64,000 nucleotides of DNA, taken from the NCBI GenBank assembly GCA_037974665.1, contig CM075767.1:89244644-89308643 (forward strand), written 5' to 3'. A program made the translations under genes and the position numbers. The notes beneath the pieces are model-generated. The model searched no databases. It worked only from the letters and a program-made list of their open reading frames with translations, and was not told the DNA's origin. Below are positions 45,726-56,837 of the stretch, in pieces. The stretch's first letter is position 1, and each line of letters opens with the position of its first letter. The stretch comes from Ehretia macrophylla (lineage: Eukaryota > Streptophyta > Magnoliopsida > Boraginales > Ehretiaceae).

Positions 45726-45845
45726 GGGTGCGATCATACCAGCACTAATACACCGGATCCCATCAGAACTTCGAAGTTAAGCGTGCTTTGGCGAGAGTAG
45801 TACTAGCATGGGTGACCCCTTGGGAAGTCCTCGTGTTGCACCCCC
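45726..45845 (+). rRNA. 5S rRNA: 5S rRNA gene copy 61 (family B)
   Basis: 120 nt. Changes: G25A, C46T, G64T, G82C, C95T. Repeated at copy 65 (offset 3566 bp) with one further change. Confidence 0.94.
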
Positions 45846-46401
45846 CTTTTCAATTTTTTTCCTCCGGTTAGGGTTACCGAGATACTTTATCCACCACATT
45901 TCTATTATCGAATCCCGTGGCACCATGGGCAACACAACTTCGCTTCACGTGGAGGTTGGGCCCGCAAACCGAGAGCGTAGGGCTTGTGACCAAGTCTCTG
46001 TTGCTCCGGTGCCCATAACTTTTGATCCGTAAAGAGTTACGCGGAGTACAACATATCGTTGGAAAGCTCTCCGAGAGCTCTACGACGGGGGCAGCGAGCT
46101 TGCTGGCTGTGCCCTTTTTGGAGCCCAAAATCGAACGTTTTCATCAATTTCGGGCCACTTTTCTTATTAAGCTCTGTTTTTCTGTCCCGAATCGTACGTC
46201 GTGAGCTATTAAAAGGACGACAACCTTACTCTCCGGACATTAGAGGGCTATACAATGTGTCGATATAATGTCTAGCGAGGATACTGCGTTGTTGAAGCGG
46301 ATGGGTTGTTGTTAAGCCCATTGGGCCTTCTGACTAGGCCATCTCTCTAGGCTGGGACTGTGAACCTTTAACACAAAAAGTAATTCTACCCCCAACATGA
46401 T

Positions 46402-46512
46402 GGGTGCAATCATACCAGCACTAATGTACCGGATCCTCTGAAGTTAAGCGTGCTTGGGCGATAGTAGTACTAGGATGGGTGACCCCCTGGGAAGTCCTTG
46501 CGTTGCACCCCC
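46402..46512 (+). rRNA. 5S rRNA: 5S rRNA gene copy 62 (family B), 9-nt internal deletion
   Basis: 111 nt. Nine bases are lost between GGATCC and TCTGAAG (within positions about 36-45), with G7A, C26T, G70T, C107T and T109C. The deletion removes part of the 5S helix III region, so the RNA is probably not functional. T precedes +1. Confidence 0.92.
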
Positions 46513-47068
46513 CTTTTCAATTTTTTTTCCTCCGGTTAGGGTTGCCAAGATACTTTATCCACCACATTTCTATTATCGAATACCACAGCAACTTGGGCAA
46601 GACAACTTCGCTTCACGTGGAGGCTGGGCCCGCAAACCGAGGGCGTAGCGCTTGTGACCAAGTCTTTGTCGCTCCGGTGCCCATAACTTTTGATCCGTAA
46701 GGAGTTACGCGGCGCACAGCATACCGTTTAAAGCTCTCCGAGAGCTCTACGACGGGGGCAGCAAGCTTGCTCGCTGTACCCTTTTTGGAGCCCAAAATCG
46801 AACGTTTTCATCAGTTTGAGGCCACTTTTCTTATTAAGCTCTGTTTTTCCGTCCCGGATCGTACGTCGTAAGCTGTTAAAAGGACGACAACCTTACTCGC
46901 GAGACATTAGAGGGCGCTACAATGTGTCGATATCACGTCTTGCGAGGATGCTGCGTTGTTGAAGCGGATGGGTTGTTGTTAAGCCCATTGGGCCTTCTGA
47001 ATGGGCCATCTCTCTAGGCTGGGACAGTGAACCGTTAACACAAAAAGGAATTCTACCCCCACCATGAC

Positions 47069-47188
47069 GGGTGCGATCATACAAGCACTAATGCAACGGA
47101 TCCCATCAGAACTCCGAAGTTAAGCGTGCTTGGGCGAGAGTAGTACTAGGATGGGTGACCCCTTGGGAAGTCCTCGTGTTGCAACCCC
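47069..47188 (+). rRNA. 5S rRNA: 5S rRNA gene copy 63 (family B)
   Basis: 120 nt. Changes: C15A, C28A, C95T, C116A. Box A and box C cores are unchanged. Confidence 0.95.
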
Positions 47189-47745
47189 CTTTTCAATTTT
47201 TTTTCATCCGGTTAGGGTTGCCAAGATACTTTATCCACCACAATTCTATTATCGAATGCCACGGCAACTTGGGCAAGACAACTTCGCTTCACGTGGAGGC
47301 TGGGCATGCAAACCTAGGGCGTAGGGCTTGTGACCAAGTCTCTGTCGCTCCGGTGCCCATTACTTTTTATCCGTAAGGAGTTACACAGTGCGTAGCATAC
47401 CGTTGGAAAGCTCTCCGAGAGCTCTAAGACGGGGGCAGCGAGCTAGCTCGTTGTGCCCTTTTTGGAGCCCAAAATAGAACGTTTTCATCAGTTTCGGGCC
47501 ACTTTTCTTATTAAGCTCTATTTTTTCGTCCCGAATCGTACGTCGTGAGCTGTTAAAAGGACGACAACCTTACTCGCAGGACATTAGACGGCGCTACAAT
47601 ACGTCGATATCACGTCTTGCGATGATGCTGTGTTGTTGAAGCAGATGGGTTGTTGTTAAGCCCATTGGGCCTTCTGAATGGGCCTTCTCTCTAGGCTGGG
47701 ACTGTGAACCTTTAACACAAAAAGGAATTCTACCCCCAACATGAC

Positions 47746-47864
47746 GGGTGCGATCATACCAGCACTAATGTACCGGATCCCAACAGAACTCCTAGTTAAG
47801 CGTGCTTGGGCGAGATTAGTACTAGGATGGGCGACCCCCTAGGAAGTCCTCGTGTTGCACCCCC
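47746..47864 (+). rRNA. 5S rRNA: 5S rRNA gene copy 64 (family B), 1-nt deletion
   Basis: 119 nt. CTCCGAAGTT is replaced by CTCCTAGTT; other changes are C26T, T38A, G72T, T88C and G97A. Confidence 0.93.
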
Positions 47865-49291
47865 CTTTTCAATTTTTTTTCCTTCGGTAAGGGTTGCCAA
47901 GATACTTTATCCACCACAATTCTATTATCGAATCCCACGGCACCTTGGGCAACACAACTTCGCTTCACGTGGAGGCTGGGCCCACAAACCGAGGGCATAG
48001 GGCTTATGACCATGTGTCTGTTGCTCCGGTGCCCATTACTTTTGATCCGTAAAGAGTTACGCGGCGTACAACATATCGTTGGAAAGCTCTCCGAGAGATC
48101 TACGACGGGTGCAGCGAGCATGCTCGCTGTGCCCATTTTTGTAGCCCAAAATCGAACGTTTTCGTCAGTTTCGGGCCACTTTTCTTATTAAGCACAATTT
48201 TTCCGTCCCGAATCGTACGTCGTGAGCTGTTAAAAGGATGACAACCTTACTCGCGAGACATTAGAGGGCGGTACAATGTGTCGATATCACATCTTGCGAG
48301 GATACTGCGTTGTTGAAGCGGATGGGTTGTTGTTAAGCCCATTGGGCCTTCTGAATGGGCCATCTCTCTAGGCTGGGACTGTGAACCTTGCGTTGCACCC
48401 CCCTTTTCAATTTTTTTTCCTCCGGTTAGGGTTGCCAAGATACTTTATCCACCACATTTCTTTTATCGAATGCCACGGCAACTTGGGCAACACAACTTCG
48501 CTTCACGTGGAGGCTGGGCCGCAAACCGAGGGCGTAGGGCATGTGACCAAGTCTCTGTCGCTCCGGTGCCCATAACTTTTGATCCGTAAGGAGTTAGGCG
48601 GCGCACAGCATACCATTGGAAAACTCACCGAGAGCTCTACGACGGGGGCAGCCAGCTTGCTCGCTGTGCCCTTTTTGGAGCCCAAAATCGAACGTTTTCA
48701 TAAGTTTCGGTCAACTTTTTTTACTAAGCTCTGTTTTTCTGTCCCGGATCGTACGTCGTTAGGGTTGCCAAGATACTTTATCCACCACATTTCTATTATC
48801 GAATCCCACAGCACCTTGGGCAAGACAACTTAGCTTCACGTGGAGGCTGGGCCCGCAAACCGAGGGCTTAGGGCTTGTGACAAAGTCTATGTGCTCCGGG
48901 GCCCATAACTTTTGATCTGTATGGAGTTACGCGGTGCGCAGCATACCGTTGGAAAGCTCTCCGAGGGCTCTACGACGGGGGCAGTAAGCTTGCTCGCTAT
49001 GCCCTTTTTAGAGCCCAAAATCGAACGTTTTCATCAATTTCGGGCAATTTTTTTTATTAAGCTCTGTTTTTCCGTCTTGGATCGTACGTCCTGAGCTGTT
49101 AAAAGGATGACAACCTTACTCGAGGGACATTAGACGGTGCTACAATGCGTCGATATCATGTCCTGCGAGGATACTGTGTTGTTGAAGCGGATGGGTTGTT
49201 GTTAAGCACATTGGGCCTTCTGAATGGGCCATCTCTCTAGGCTTGGACTGAGAACCTTTAACACAAAAAGGAATTCTACCCCCAACATGAC
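47865..49291 (+). repeat. Second gene-poor stretch, duplicate of 44300-45725
   Basis: Same architecture as the first gene-poor stretch at an offset of 3566 bp: complete spacer, 17-nt gene remnant, spacer cut at about 48760 (CGTCGTT joined to AGGGTTGCC), then a spacer ending in the promoter of copy 65. From about 48157 onward it is nearly identical to 44591 onward; before that it is more diverged. Confidence 0.92.
48386..48402 (+). pseudogene. 5S gene remnant, last 17 nt only (duplicate)
   Basis: Identical to the remnant at 44820-44836 and in the same context, 3566 bp downstream. Confidence 0.9.
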
Positions 49292-49411
49292 GGGTGCGAT
49301 CATACCAGCACTAATACACCGGATCCCTTCAGAACTTCGAAGTTAAGCGTGCTTTGGCGAGAGTAGTACTAGCATGGGTGACCCCTTGGGAAGTCCTCGT
49401 GTTGCACCCCC
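49292..49411 (+). rRNA. 5S rRNA: 5S rRNA gene copy 65 (family B)
   Basis: 120 nt. Same changes as copy 61 plus A37T, as expected for a duplicate that has since changed once. Confidence 0.94.
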
Positions 49412-49967
49412 CTTTTCAATTTTTTTCCTCCGGTTAGGGTTACCGAGATACTTTATCCACCACATTTCTATTATCAAATCTCGTGGCACCATGGGCAACA
49501 CAACTTCGCTTCACGTGGAGGTTGGGCCCGCAAACCGAGAGCGTAGGGCTTGTTACCAAGTCTCTGTTGCTCCGGTGCCCATAACTTTTGATCCGTAAAG
49601 AGTTACGCGGAGTACAACATATCGTTGGAAAGCTCTCCGAGAGCTCTACGACGGGGGCAACGAGCTTGCTGGCTGTGCCCTTTTTGGAGCCCAAAATCGA
49701 ACGTTTTCATCAATTTCGGGCCACTTTTCTTATTAAGCTCTGTTTTTCTGTCCCGAATCGTACGTCGTGAGCTATTAAAAGGACGACAACCTTACTCTCC
49801 GGACATTAGAGGGCTATACAATGTGTCGATATAATGTCTAGCGAGGATACTGCGTTGTTGAAGCGGATGGGTTGTTGTTAAGCCCATTGGGCCTTCTGAC
49901 TAGGCCATCTCTCTAGGCTGGGACTGTGAACCTTTAACACAAAAAGTAATTCTACCCCCAACATGAT

Positions 49968-50078
49968 GGGTGCAATCATACCAGCACTAATGTACCGGAT
50001 CCTCTGAAGTTAAGCGTGCTTGGGCGATAGTAGTACTAGGATGGGTGACCCCCTGGGAAGTCCTTGCGTTGCACCCCC
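49968..50078 (+). rRNA. 5S rRNA: 5S rRNA gene copy 66 (family B), 9-nt internal deletion
   Basis: 111 nt, identical by eye to copy 62 including the 9-nt deletion. Confidence 0.92.
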
Positions 50079-50634
50079 CTTTTCAATTTTTTTTCCTCCG
50101 GTTAGGGTTGCCAAGATACTTTATCCACCACATTTCTATTATCGAATACCACAGCAACTTGGGCAAGACAACTTCGCTTCACGTGGAGGCTGGGCCCGCA
50201 AACCGAGGGCGTAGCGCTTGTGACCAAGTCTTTGTCGCTCCGGTGCCCATAACTTTTGATCCGTAACGAGTTATGCGGCGTACAACATAACGTTTAAAGC
50301 TCTCCGAGAGCTCTACGACGGGGGCAGCAAGCTTGCTCGCTGTGCCCTTTTTGGAGCCCAAAATCGAACGTTTTCATCAGTTTGAGGCCACTTTTCTTAT
50401 TAAGCTCTGTTTTTTCATCCCGGATCGTACGTCGTGAGCTGTTAAAAGTACGAGAACCTTACTCGCGGGACATTAAAGGGCGGTACAATTCGTCGATATC
50501 ACGTCTTGCGAGGATGCTGCGTTGTTGAAGCGGATGGGTTGTTGTTAAGCCCATTGGGCCTTCTGAATGGGCCATCTCTCTAGGCTGGGACTGTGAACCT
50601 TTAACACAAAAAGGAATTCTACCCCCAACTTGAC

Positions 50635-50754
50635 GGGTGCGATCATACCAGCACTAATGCACTGGATCCCATCAGAACTTCGAAGTTAAGCGTGTTTGGG
50701 CGAGAGTGGTACTAGGATGGGTGACCCCGTGGGAAGTCCTTGTGTTGCACCCCC
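50635..50754 (+). rRNA. 5S rRNA: 5S rRNA gene copy 67 (family B)
   Basis: 120 nt. Changes: C29T, C46T, C61T, A74G, C95G, C107T. The post-terminator sequence is TTGCCCCG, closer to family A. Confidence 0.94.
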
Positions 50755-51313
50755 CCTTTTCAATTTTTTTTTGCCCCGATTAGGTTTGCCAAGATACTTT
50801 ATCCACCACATTTCTATTACCGAATCCCACGGCACCTTGGGAAAGACAACTTCGCTTCACGTGGGGGTTGGGCCTGCAGACCGAGGGCGTAGGGCTTGTG
50901 ACCAAGTCTCCTTCGCTCAGGTGCCTATAACTTTCGATCCGTAAGGAGTTACGCAGCGCACAGTATACCGTTGGAAAGCTCTCCGAGAGCTCTACGACTA
51001 TGGCAGCGAGCTAGCTCGCTTTGCCCTTTTTGGAGTCCAAAATCGAACGTTTTCATCAGTTTCGGGCCACTTTTCTTATTAAGCTCTATTTTTCCGTCCC
51101 GAATCGTAAGTCGTGAGCTGTTAAAAGGACTACAACCTTACACGCGGGACATTAGAGGGCGGTACAATGTCTCGATATCACGTCTTGCGAGGATGCAGCG
51201 TTGTTGAAGCGGATGGGTTGTTGTTAAGCCCATTGGGCCTTCTGAATGGGCCATCTCTCTAGGCTGGGACTGTGAACCTTTAACACATAAAGGAATTCTA
51301 CCCCCAACATGAC

Positions 51314-51433
51314 GGGTGCGATCATACCAGCACTAATGCACCGGATCCCATCAGAACTCCAAAGTTAAACGTGCTTGGACGAGAGTAGTACTAGGATGGG
51401 TGACCCCTTGGGAAGTCCTCGTGTTGCAACCCC
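51314..51433 (+). rRNA. 5S rRNA: 5S rRNA gene copy 68 (family B)
   Basis: 120 nt. Changes: G48A, G56A, G66A, C95T, C116A. The upstream box is CATAAAGG within an otherwise B context. Confidence 0.94.
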
Positions 51434-51990
51434 CTTTTCAATTTTTTTTCCTTCTGTTAGGGTTGCCAAGATACTTTATCCACCACAATTCTATTATCGA
51501 ATCCCATGGCAACTTGGGCAAGACAATTTCGCTTCACGTGGAGGCTAGGCCCGCAAACCTAGGACGTAGGGCATGTGACCAAGTCTCTGTCGCTCCGGTG
51601 CCCATAACTTTTGATTTCTAAGGAGTTACGCGGCGCACAGCATACCGTTGGAAAGCTCTCCGAGAGCTCTACGACGGGGGCAGAAATTTTGCTCGCTGTG
51701 CCCTTTTTGGAGCCCAAAATAGAACGTTTTCATCATTTTCGGGCCACTTTTCTTATTAAGCTCTGTTTTTCCTTCCCGGATCGTACGTCGTGAGCTGTTA
51801 AAAGGACGACAACCTTACTCGCGGGACATTAGACGGCACTACAATGCGTCGATATCACGTCTTGCGAGGATGCTATGTTGTTGAAGCAGATGGGTTGTTG
51901 TTACGCCCATTTGGCCTTCTGAATAGGCCATCTCTCTAGGCTGGGACTGTGAAACTTTAACACAAAAAGGAATTCTACCGCCAACATGAT

Positions 51991-52110
51991 GGGTGCGATC
52001 ATACCAGCACTAATGCACCGGATCCCATCAGAACTCCGAAGTTGAGCATGCCTGGGCGAGAGTAGTACTGGGATGGGTGACCCCCTGGGATGTCCTCTTG
52101 TTGCACCCAC
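51991..52110 (+). rRNA. 5S rRNA: 5S rRNA gene copy 69 (family B)
   Basis: 120 nt. Changes: A54G, G58A, T62C, A80G, A101T, G108T, C119A. T precedes +1. Confidence 0.93.
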
Positions 52111-52505
52111 TTTTTCAAATTTTTTTTCCTCCGGTTAGGGTTGCCAAGATACTTTATCCACCACATTTCTATTATCAAATCCCATGGCACCTTGGGCAAG
52201 AGAACTTCGCCTCACATGGAGGTGGGCCCGCCAACCGAGGACGTAGGGCTTGTGACCAAGTCTCTGTCGCTCCGGTGCCCATAACTTTTGATCCGTACGG
52301 AGTTACGCGGCGCACAACATATCGTTGGAAAGCTCTCCGAGAGCTCTACGACTGGGCAAGCGAGCAAGCTCGCTCTGCCCTTTTTGGAGCCCAAAATCGA
52401 ACATTTTCATCAGTTTCGGGCCATTTTTCTTATTAAGCTCTGTTTTTCCGTCCTGAATCGTACGTCGTGATCTGTTAAAAGGACGACAACCTTACTCGTG
52501 GGACA

Positions 52506-52574
52506 TTAAGCGTGCTTGTGAGAGAGTAGTACTAGGATGGGTGACCCCTTGGGAAGTCCTTGTGTTGCACCCCC
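52506..52574 (+). pseudogene. 5'-truncated 5S gene (positions 52-120)
   Basis: Only the last 69 nt remain. The spacer word GGACATTA runs straight into TTAAGCGTGC, with TTA shared by both sides. The spacer end, the upstream promoter and gene positions 1-51 are gone; most of box A and all of box C remain, and the T-runs follow. It is unlikely to make 5S RNA. Confidence 0.93.
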
Positions 52575-53130
52575 CTTTTCAATTTTTTTCCCTCCGGTTA
52601 GGGTTGCCAAGATACTTTATCCACCACATTTCTATTATCGAATCCCACGGTAACATGGGGAAGAGAACTTCGCTTCATGTGGAGGCTGGTCCCGCAAACC
52701 GAGGGCGTAGGGCTTGTGACCAAGTCTCTGTCGCTCCGGTGCCCATAACTTTTGATCCGAAAGGCGTTACGCGGCATACAGCATACCATTTAAAGCTCTC
52801 TGAGAGCTCTACTACGGGGGCAGCAAGCTTGCTCGCTGTGCCCTTTTTGGAGCCAAAAATCGAACGTTTTCATCAGTTTGAGGCCACTTTTCTTATTAAG
52901 CTCTGTTTTTTCATCCCGGATCGTACGTCGTGAGCTGTTAAAAGTACGAGAACCTTACTCGCGGGACATTAAAGGGCGGTACAATGCGTCGATATCACGT
53001 CTTGCGAGGATACTGCGTTGTTGAAACGGATGGGTTGTTGTTAAGACCATTGGGCCTTCTGAATGGGCCATCTCTCTAGGCTGGGACTGTGAACCGTTAA
53101 CACAAAAAGGAATTCTCCCCCCACCATGAC

Positions 53131-53250
53131 GGGTGCGATCATACCAGCACTAATGCACCGGATCCCTTCAGAACTCGAAAGTTAAGCGTGCTTGGGCCAG
53201 AGTAGTACTAGGATAGGTGACCCCCTAGGAAGTCCTCGTGTTGCACCCCC
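53131..53250 (+). rRNA. 5S rRNA: 5S rRNA gene copy 71 (family B)
   Basis: 120 nt. Changes: A37T, C47G, G48A, G68C, G85A, G97A. The following spacer has a 13-bp deletion near 53645 (GGGAAACAATG), giving a 664-bp unit. Confidence 0.93.
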
Positions 53251-53794
53251 CTTTTCATTTTTTTTTCCTCCTGTTTGGGTTGCCAAGATACTTTATCTGT
53301 CACATTTCTATTATCGAATCCCATTGCACCTTGGGCAAGACAACTTCGCTTCACGTGGAGGCTGGGCCCACAAACCAAGGGCGTAGGGCTTGTGACCATG
53401 TCTCTGTCGCTCCGGTGCCCATAAATTTTGATCCGTAAGAAATTACGCGGCGTACAGCAAATCGTCGGAAAGCACTCCGAGAGCTCTACGACGGGGGCAG
53501 CAAGCTTGCTTGCTGTGCCCATTTTGGATCCCAAAATCAAACGTTTTCATCAGTTTCGGGCCACTTTTCTTATTAAGCACTGTTTTTCCATCCCGAACCG
53601 TACGTCAAGAGCTGTTAAAAGGACGACAACCATACTCGCGGGAAACAATGTTTTGATATCACGTCTTGCAAGGATGCTATGTTGTTGAAGCGGATGGGTT
53701 GTTGTTAAGCCCATTGCGCCTTCTAAATGGGCCATCTCACTAGGCTGGGACTGTGAACCTTTAACTCAAAAAAGAATTCTACCCCCAACATGAC

Positions 53795-53914
53795 GGGTGC
53801 GATCATAACAGCACTAATGCACCGGATCCCATCAGAACTCCGAAGTTAAGCGTGCTTGGGCGAGAGTAGTACTAGGATGGGTGACCCCTAGGGAAGTCCT
53901 CGTGTTGTACCCCC
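53795..53914 (+). rRNA. 5S rRNA: 5S rRNA gene copy 72 (family B)
   Basis: 120 nt. Changes: C14A, C95T, T96A, C114T. Positions 15-94 match consensus. Confidence 0.95.
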
Positions 53915-54471
53915 CTTTTCAATTTTTTTTCCTCCGGTTAGGGTTGCCAAGATACTTTATCCACCATATTTCTATTATTAAATCCCACGGCACCTTGGGC
54001 CAGACAACTTCGCCTCACGTAGAGGCTGGGCCCGCAAACCAAGTGAGTGGGGCTTGGGACCAAGTCTCTGTCGCTCCGGTGCCCATAACTTTTGAACCGT
54101 AAAGAATTACGCGGCGCACAGCATATCGTTGTAAAGCTCTCTGAGAGCTCTAAGATAGGTGTAGCGAGCTAGCTCGCTTTGCCCTTTTTGGAGCCCAAAA
54201 TCGAACGTTTTCATCAGTTTCGGGCCACTTTTCTTATTAAGCTCTGTTTTTTCGTCCTGAATCGTACGACGTGAGCTGTTAAAAGGACGACAACCTTACT
54301 CGCAGGACATTAGAGGGCGGTAAAATGTGTCGATTTCACGTCTTGCGAGGATGCTGCGTTGTTGAAGCGGATGGGTTGTTGTTAAGCCCATTGGGCCTTC
54401 TGAATGGGCCATCTCTCTAGGCTGGGACTGTGAACCTTTAACACAAAAAGGAATTCTACCCCCAACATGAC

Positions 54472-54591
54472 GGGTTCGATCATACCAGCACAAATGCGCC
54501 GGATCCCATAAGAACTCCGAAGTTAAGCGTGCTTAGGCGAGAGTAGTACTAGGATGGGTGACCCCCTGGGAAGTTCTCGTGTTACACCCCC
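54472..54591 (+). rRNA. 5S rRNA: 5S rRNA gene copy 73 (family B)
   Basis: 120 nt. Changes: G5T, T21A, A27G, C39A, G64A, C104T, G113A. Sister of copy 74. Confidence 0.93.
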
Positions 54592-55147
54592 CTTTTCAAT
54601 TTTTTTTTCTCCGGTTAGGGTTGCCAAGATACTTTATCCACCACATTTCTATTATCGAATCCCACGGAAACTTGGGCAAGACAACTTCGCTTCACGTGGA
54701 GGCTGGGCCCGCAAACCGAGGGCGTAGGACTTGTGACCAACTCTCCGACGCTCCGGTGCCCTTAACTTTTGATCCGTAAGGAGTTACGCGGCGCACAGCA
54801 TACCGTTTAAAGCTCTTCGAGAGCTCTACGACGGGGGCAGCAAGCTTGCTCGCTGTGCCCTTTTTGGTGCCCAAAATCAAACGTTTTCATCAGTTTCGGG
54901 AAACCTTTTTTGTTAAGCTCTGTTTTTTCATCCCGGATCGTACGTTGTGAGCTGTTAAAAGGACGACAACCTTACTCGCTGGACATTAGACGGCGCTACA
55001 ATGTGTCGATATCATGTCTTGCGAGGATGCTGTGTTGTTGAAGCGGATGGGTTGTTGTTAAGCCCATTGGGCCTTCTGAATGGGCCATCTCTCTAGGCTG
55101 GGACTGTGAACCTTTAACACAAAAAGGAATTCTACCCCCAACATGAC

Positions 55148-55268
55148 GGGTGCGATCATACCAGCACAAATGCGCCTGATCCCATAAGAACTCCGAAGTT
55201 AAGCGTGCTTGGGCGAGAGTAGTACTAGGATGGGTGACCCCCCTGGGAAGTTCTCGTGTTACACCCCC
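55148..55268 (+). rRNA. 5S rRNA: 5S rRNA gene copy 74 (family B), 1-nt insertion
   Basis: 121 nt. It shares T21A, A27G, C39A, C104T and G113A with copy 73 and adds G30T and an extra C in the 91-95 run. The two whole units are nearly identical, a recent single-unit duplication. Confidence 0.93.
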
Positions 55269-55824
55269 CTTTTCAATTTTTTTTCCTCCGGTTAGGGTTG
55301 CCAAGATACTTTATCCACCACATTTCTATTATCGAATCCCACGGAAACTTGGGCAAGACAACTTCGCTTCACGTGGAGGCTGGGCCCGCAAACCGAGGGC
55401 GTAGGACTTGTGACCAACTCTCTGTCGCTCCGGTGCCCATAACTTTTGATCCGTAAGGAGTTACGCGGCGCACAGCATACCGTTTAAATCTCTCCGAGAG
55501 CTCTACGACGGGGGCAGCAAGCTTGCTCATTGTGCCCTTTTTGGTGCCCAAAATCGAACGTTTTCATCAGTTTCGGGAAACTTTTTTTGTTAAGCTCTGT
55601 TTTTTCATCCCGGATCGTACGTTGTTTGCTGTTAAAAGGACGACAACCTTACTCGCGGGACATTAGATGGCGCTACAATATGTCGCTATCACGTCTTGCG
55701 AGGATGCTGTGTTATTGAAGCGGATGGGTTGTTGTTAAGCCCATTGGGCCTTCTGAATGGGCCATCTCTCTAGGCTGGGATTGTGAACCGTTAACATTTA
55801 AAGGAATTGTGCCCTCAACATGAC

Positions 55825-55944
55825 GGGTGTGATCATACCAGCATTAATGCACCGGATCCAATTAGAACACCGAAGTTAAGCGTGCTTGGGCGAGAGTAGT
55901 ACTAGGATGGATGACCGCTTGGGAAGTCCTCGTGTTGCACCCTC
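55825..55944 (+). rRNA. 5S rRNA: 5S rRNA gene copy 75 (B array, A-type promoter)
   Basis: 120 nt. Changes: C6T, C20T, C36A, C39T, T45A, G87A, C93G, C95T, C119T. The upstream box is CATTTAAAGG with family A GTGCCCTCAAC. Confidence 0.92.
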
Positions 55945-56501
55945 CTTTTCAATCTTTTTTGCTCCGGTTAGGGTTGCCAAGATACTTTATCTACCACATT
56001 TCTATTATCGAATCCCACGGCAACTTGGGCAAGACAAGCTAGCTTCACGTGGAGGTTGGGCCCTCAAACCGAGGGCGTAGGGCTTGTGACAAGGTCTCTG
56101 TCGCTCCAGTGCCCATAACTTTTAATCCGTAAGGAGTTACGCGGCGCACAGCATACCGTTGCAAAGCACTCCGAGAGCTCTACGACGGGGGTAGCAAGCT
56201 CGGTCGCTATGCCCTTTTTGGAGCTGAAAATCAAACGTTTTCATCTGTTTCGGGCCACTTTTCTTACTAAGCTCTGTTTTTCGGTCCCGGATCGTACGTC
56301 GTGAGCTGTTAAAAGGATGACAACCTTACTCGCTGGACATTACAGGGTGGTACAATGCGTCGATATCACGTCTTGCAAGGATGCTGCGTTGTTGAAGAGG
56401 ATGGGTTGTTGTTAAGCCTATTGGGCCTTCTGAATGGGCCATCTCTCTAGGCTGGGACTTTGAACCATTAACACAAAAAGGAATTCTACCCCCAACATGA
56501 T

Positions 56502-56621
56502 GGGTGCGATCATACCAGCACTAATGCACCGGATCCCATCAGTACTTCGAAGTTAAGCGTGCTAGGGCGAGAGTAGTACTAGGATGGGTGACCCCCTGGG
56601 AAGTCTTCGTGTTGTACCCCC
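56502..56621 (+). rRNA. 5S rRNA: 5S rRNA gene copy 76 (family B)
   Basis: 120 nt. Changes: A42T, C46T, T63A, C105T, C114T. T precedes +1. Its spacer is cut short after about 138 bp by the truncated gene that follows. Confidence 0.94.
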
Positions 56622-56759
56622 CTTTTCAATTTTTTTTCCCCCGGTTAGGGTTGCCAAGATACTTTATCCACCATATTTCTATTATTGAATCCCATGGCAC
56701 CTTGGGCAAGACAACTTCGCTTCACGTGGAGGCTGGGCCCGCAAACAGAGGGCGTAGGG

Positions 56760-56837
56760 ACTCCGAAGTTAAGCGTGCTTGGGTGAGAGTAGTACTAGGA
56801 TGGGTGACCCCCTAAGAAGTCCTCGTGTTGCACCCCC
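56760..56837 (+). pseudogene. 5'-truncated 5S gene (positions 43-120)
   Basis: The spacer word GGGCGTAGGG is joined to ACTCCGAAGTTAAGC, deleting most of the spacer, the promoter and gene positions 1-42. The internal control region is complete (C67T, G97A) and the T-runs follow, but the 5' strand of the closing stem is absent. Confidence 0.93.

Larger units (their letters stand above)
44591..46690 (+). repeat. Segmental duplication, first copy (offset 3566 bp)
   Basis: This 2.1-kb segment with one gene remnant, one gene-less spacer fusion and genes 61 and 62 is nearly identical to 48157-50256. The lines I compared differ by a few substitutions and no length change, whereas neighbouring unduplicated units differ far more. 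Confidence 0.85.
48157..50256 (+). repeat. Segmental duplication, second copy
   Basis: Matches 44591-46690 at constant offset. Beyond about 50267 (TAACGAGTTATGCGG) the two diverge. A shorter block before it (about 47260-47610 versus 43695-44045) also matches closely at the same offset, with a more diverged middle, so exchange was patchy. Confidence 0.85.
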
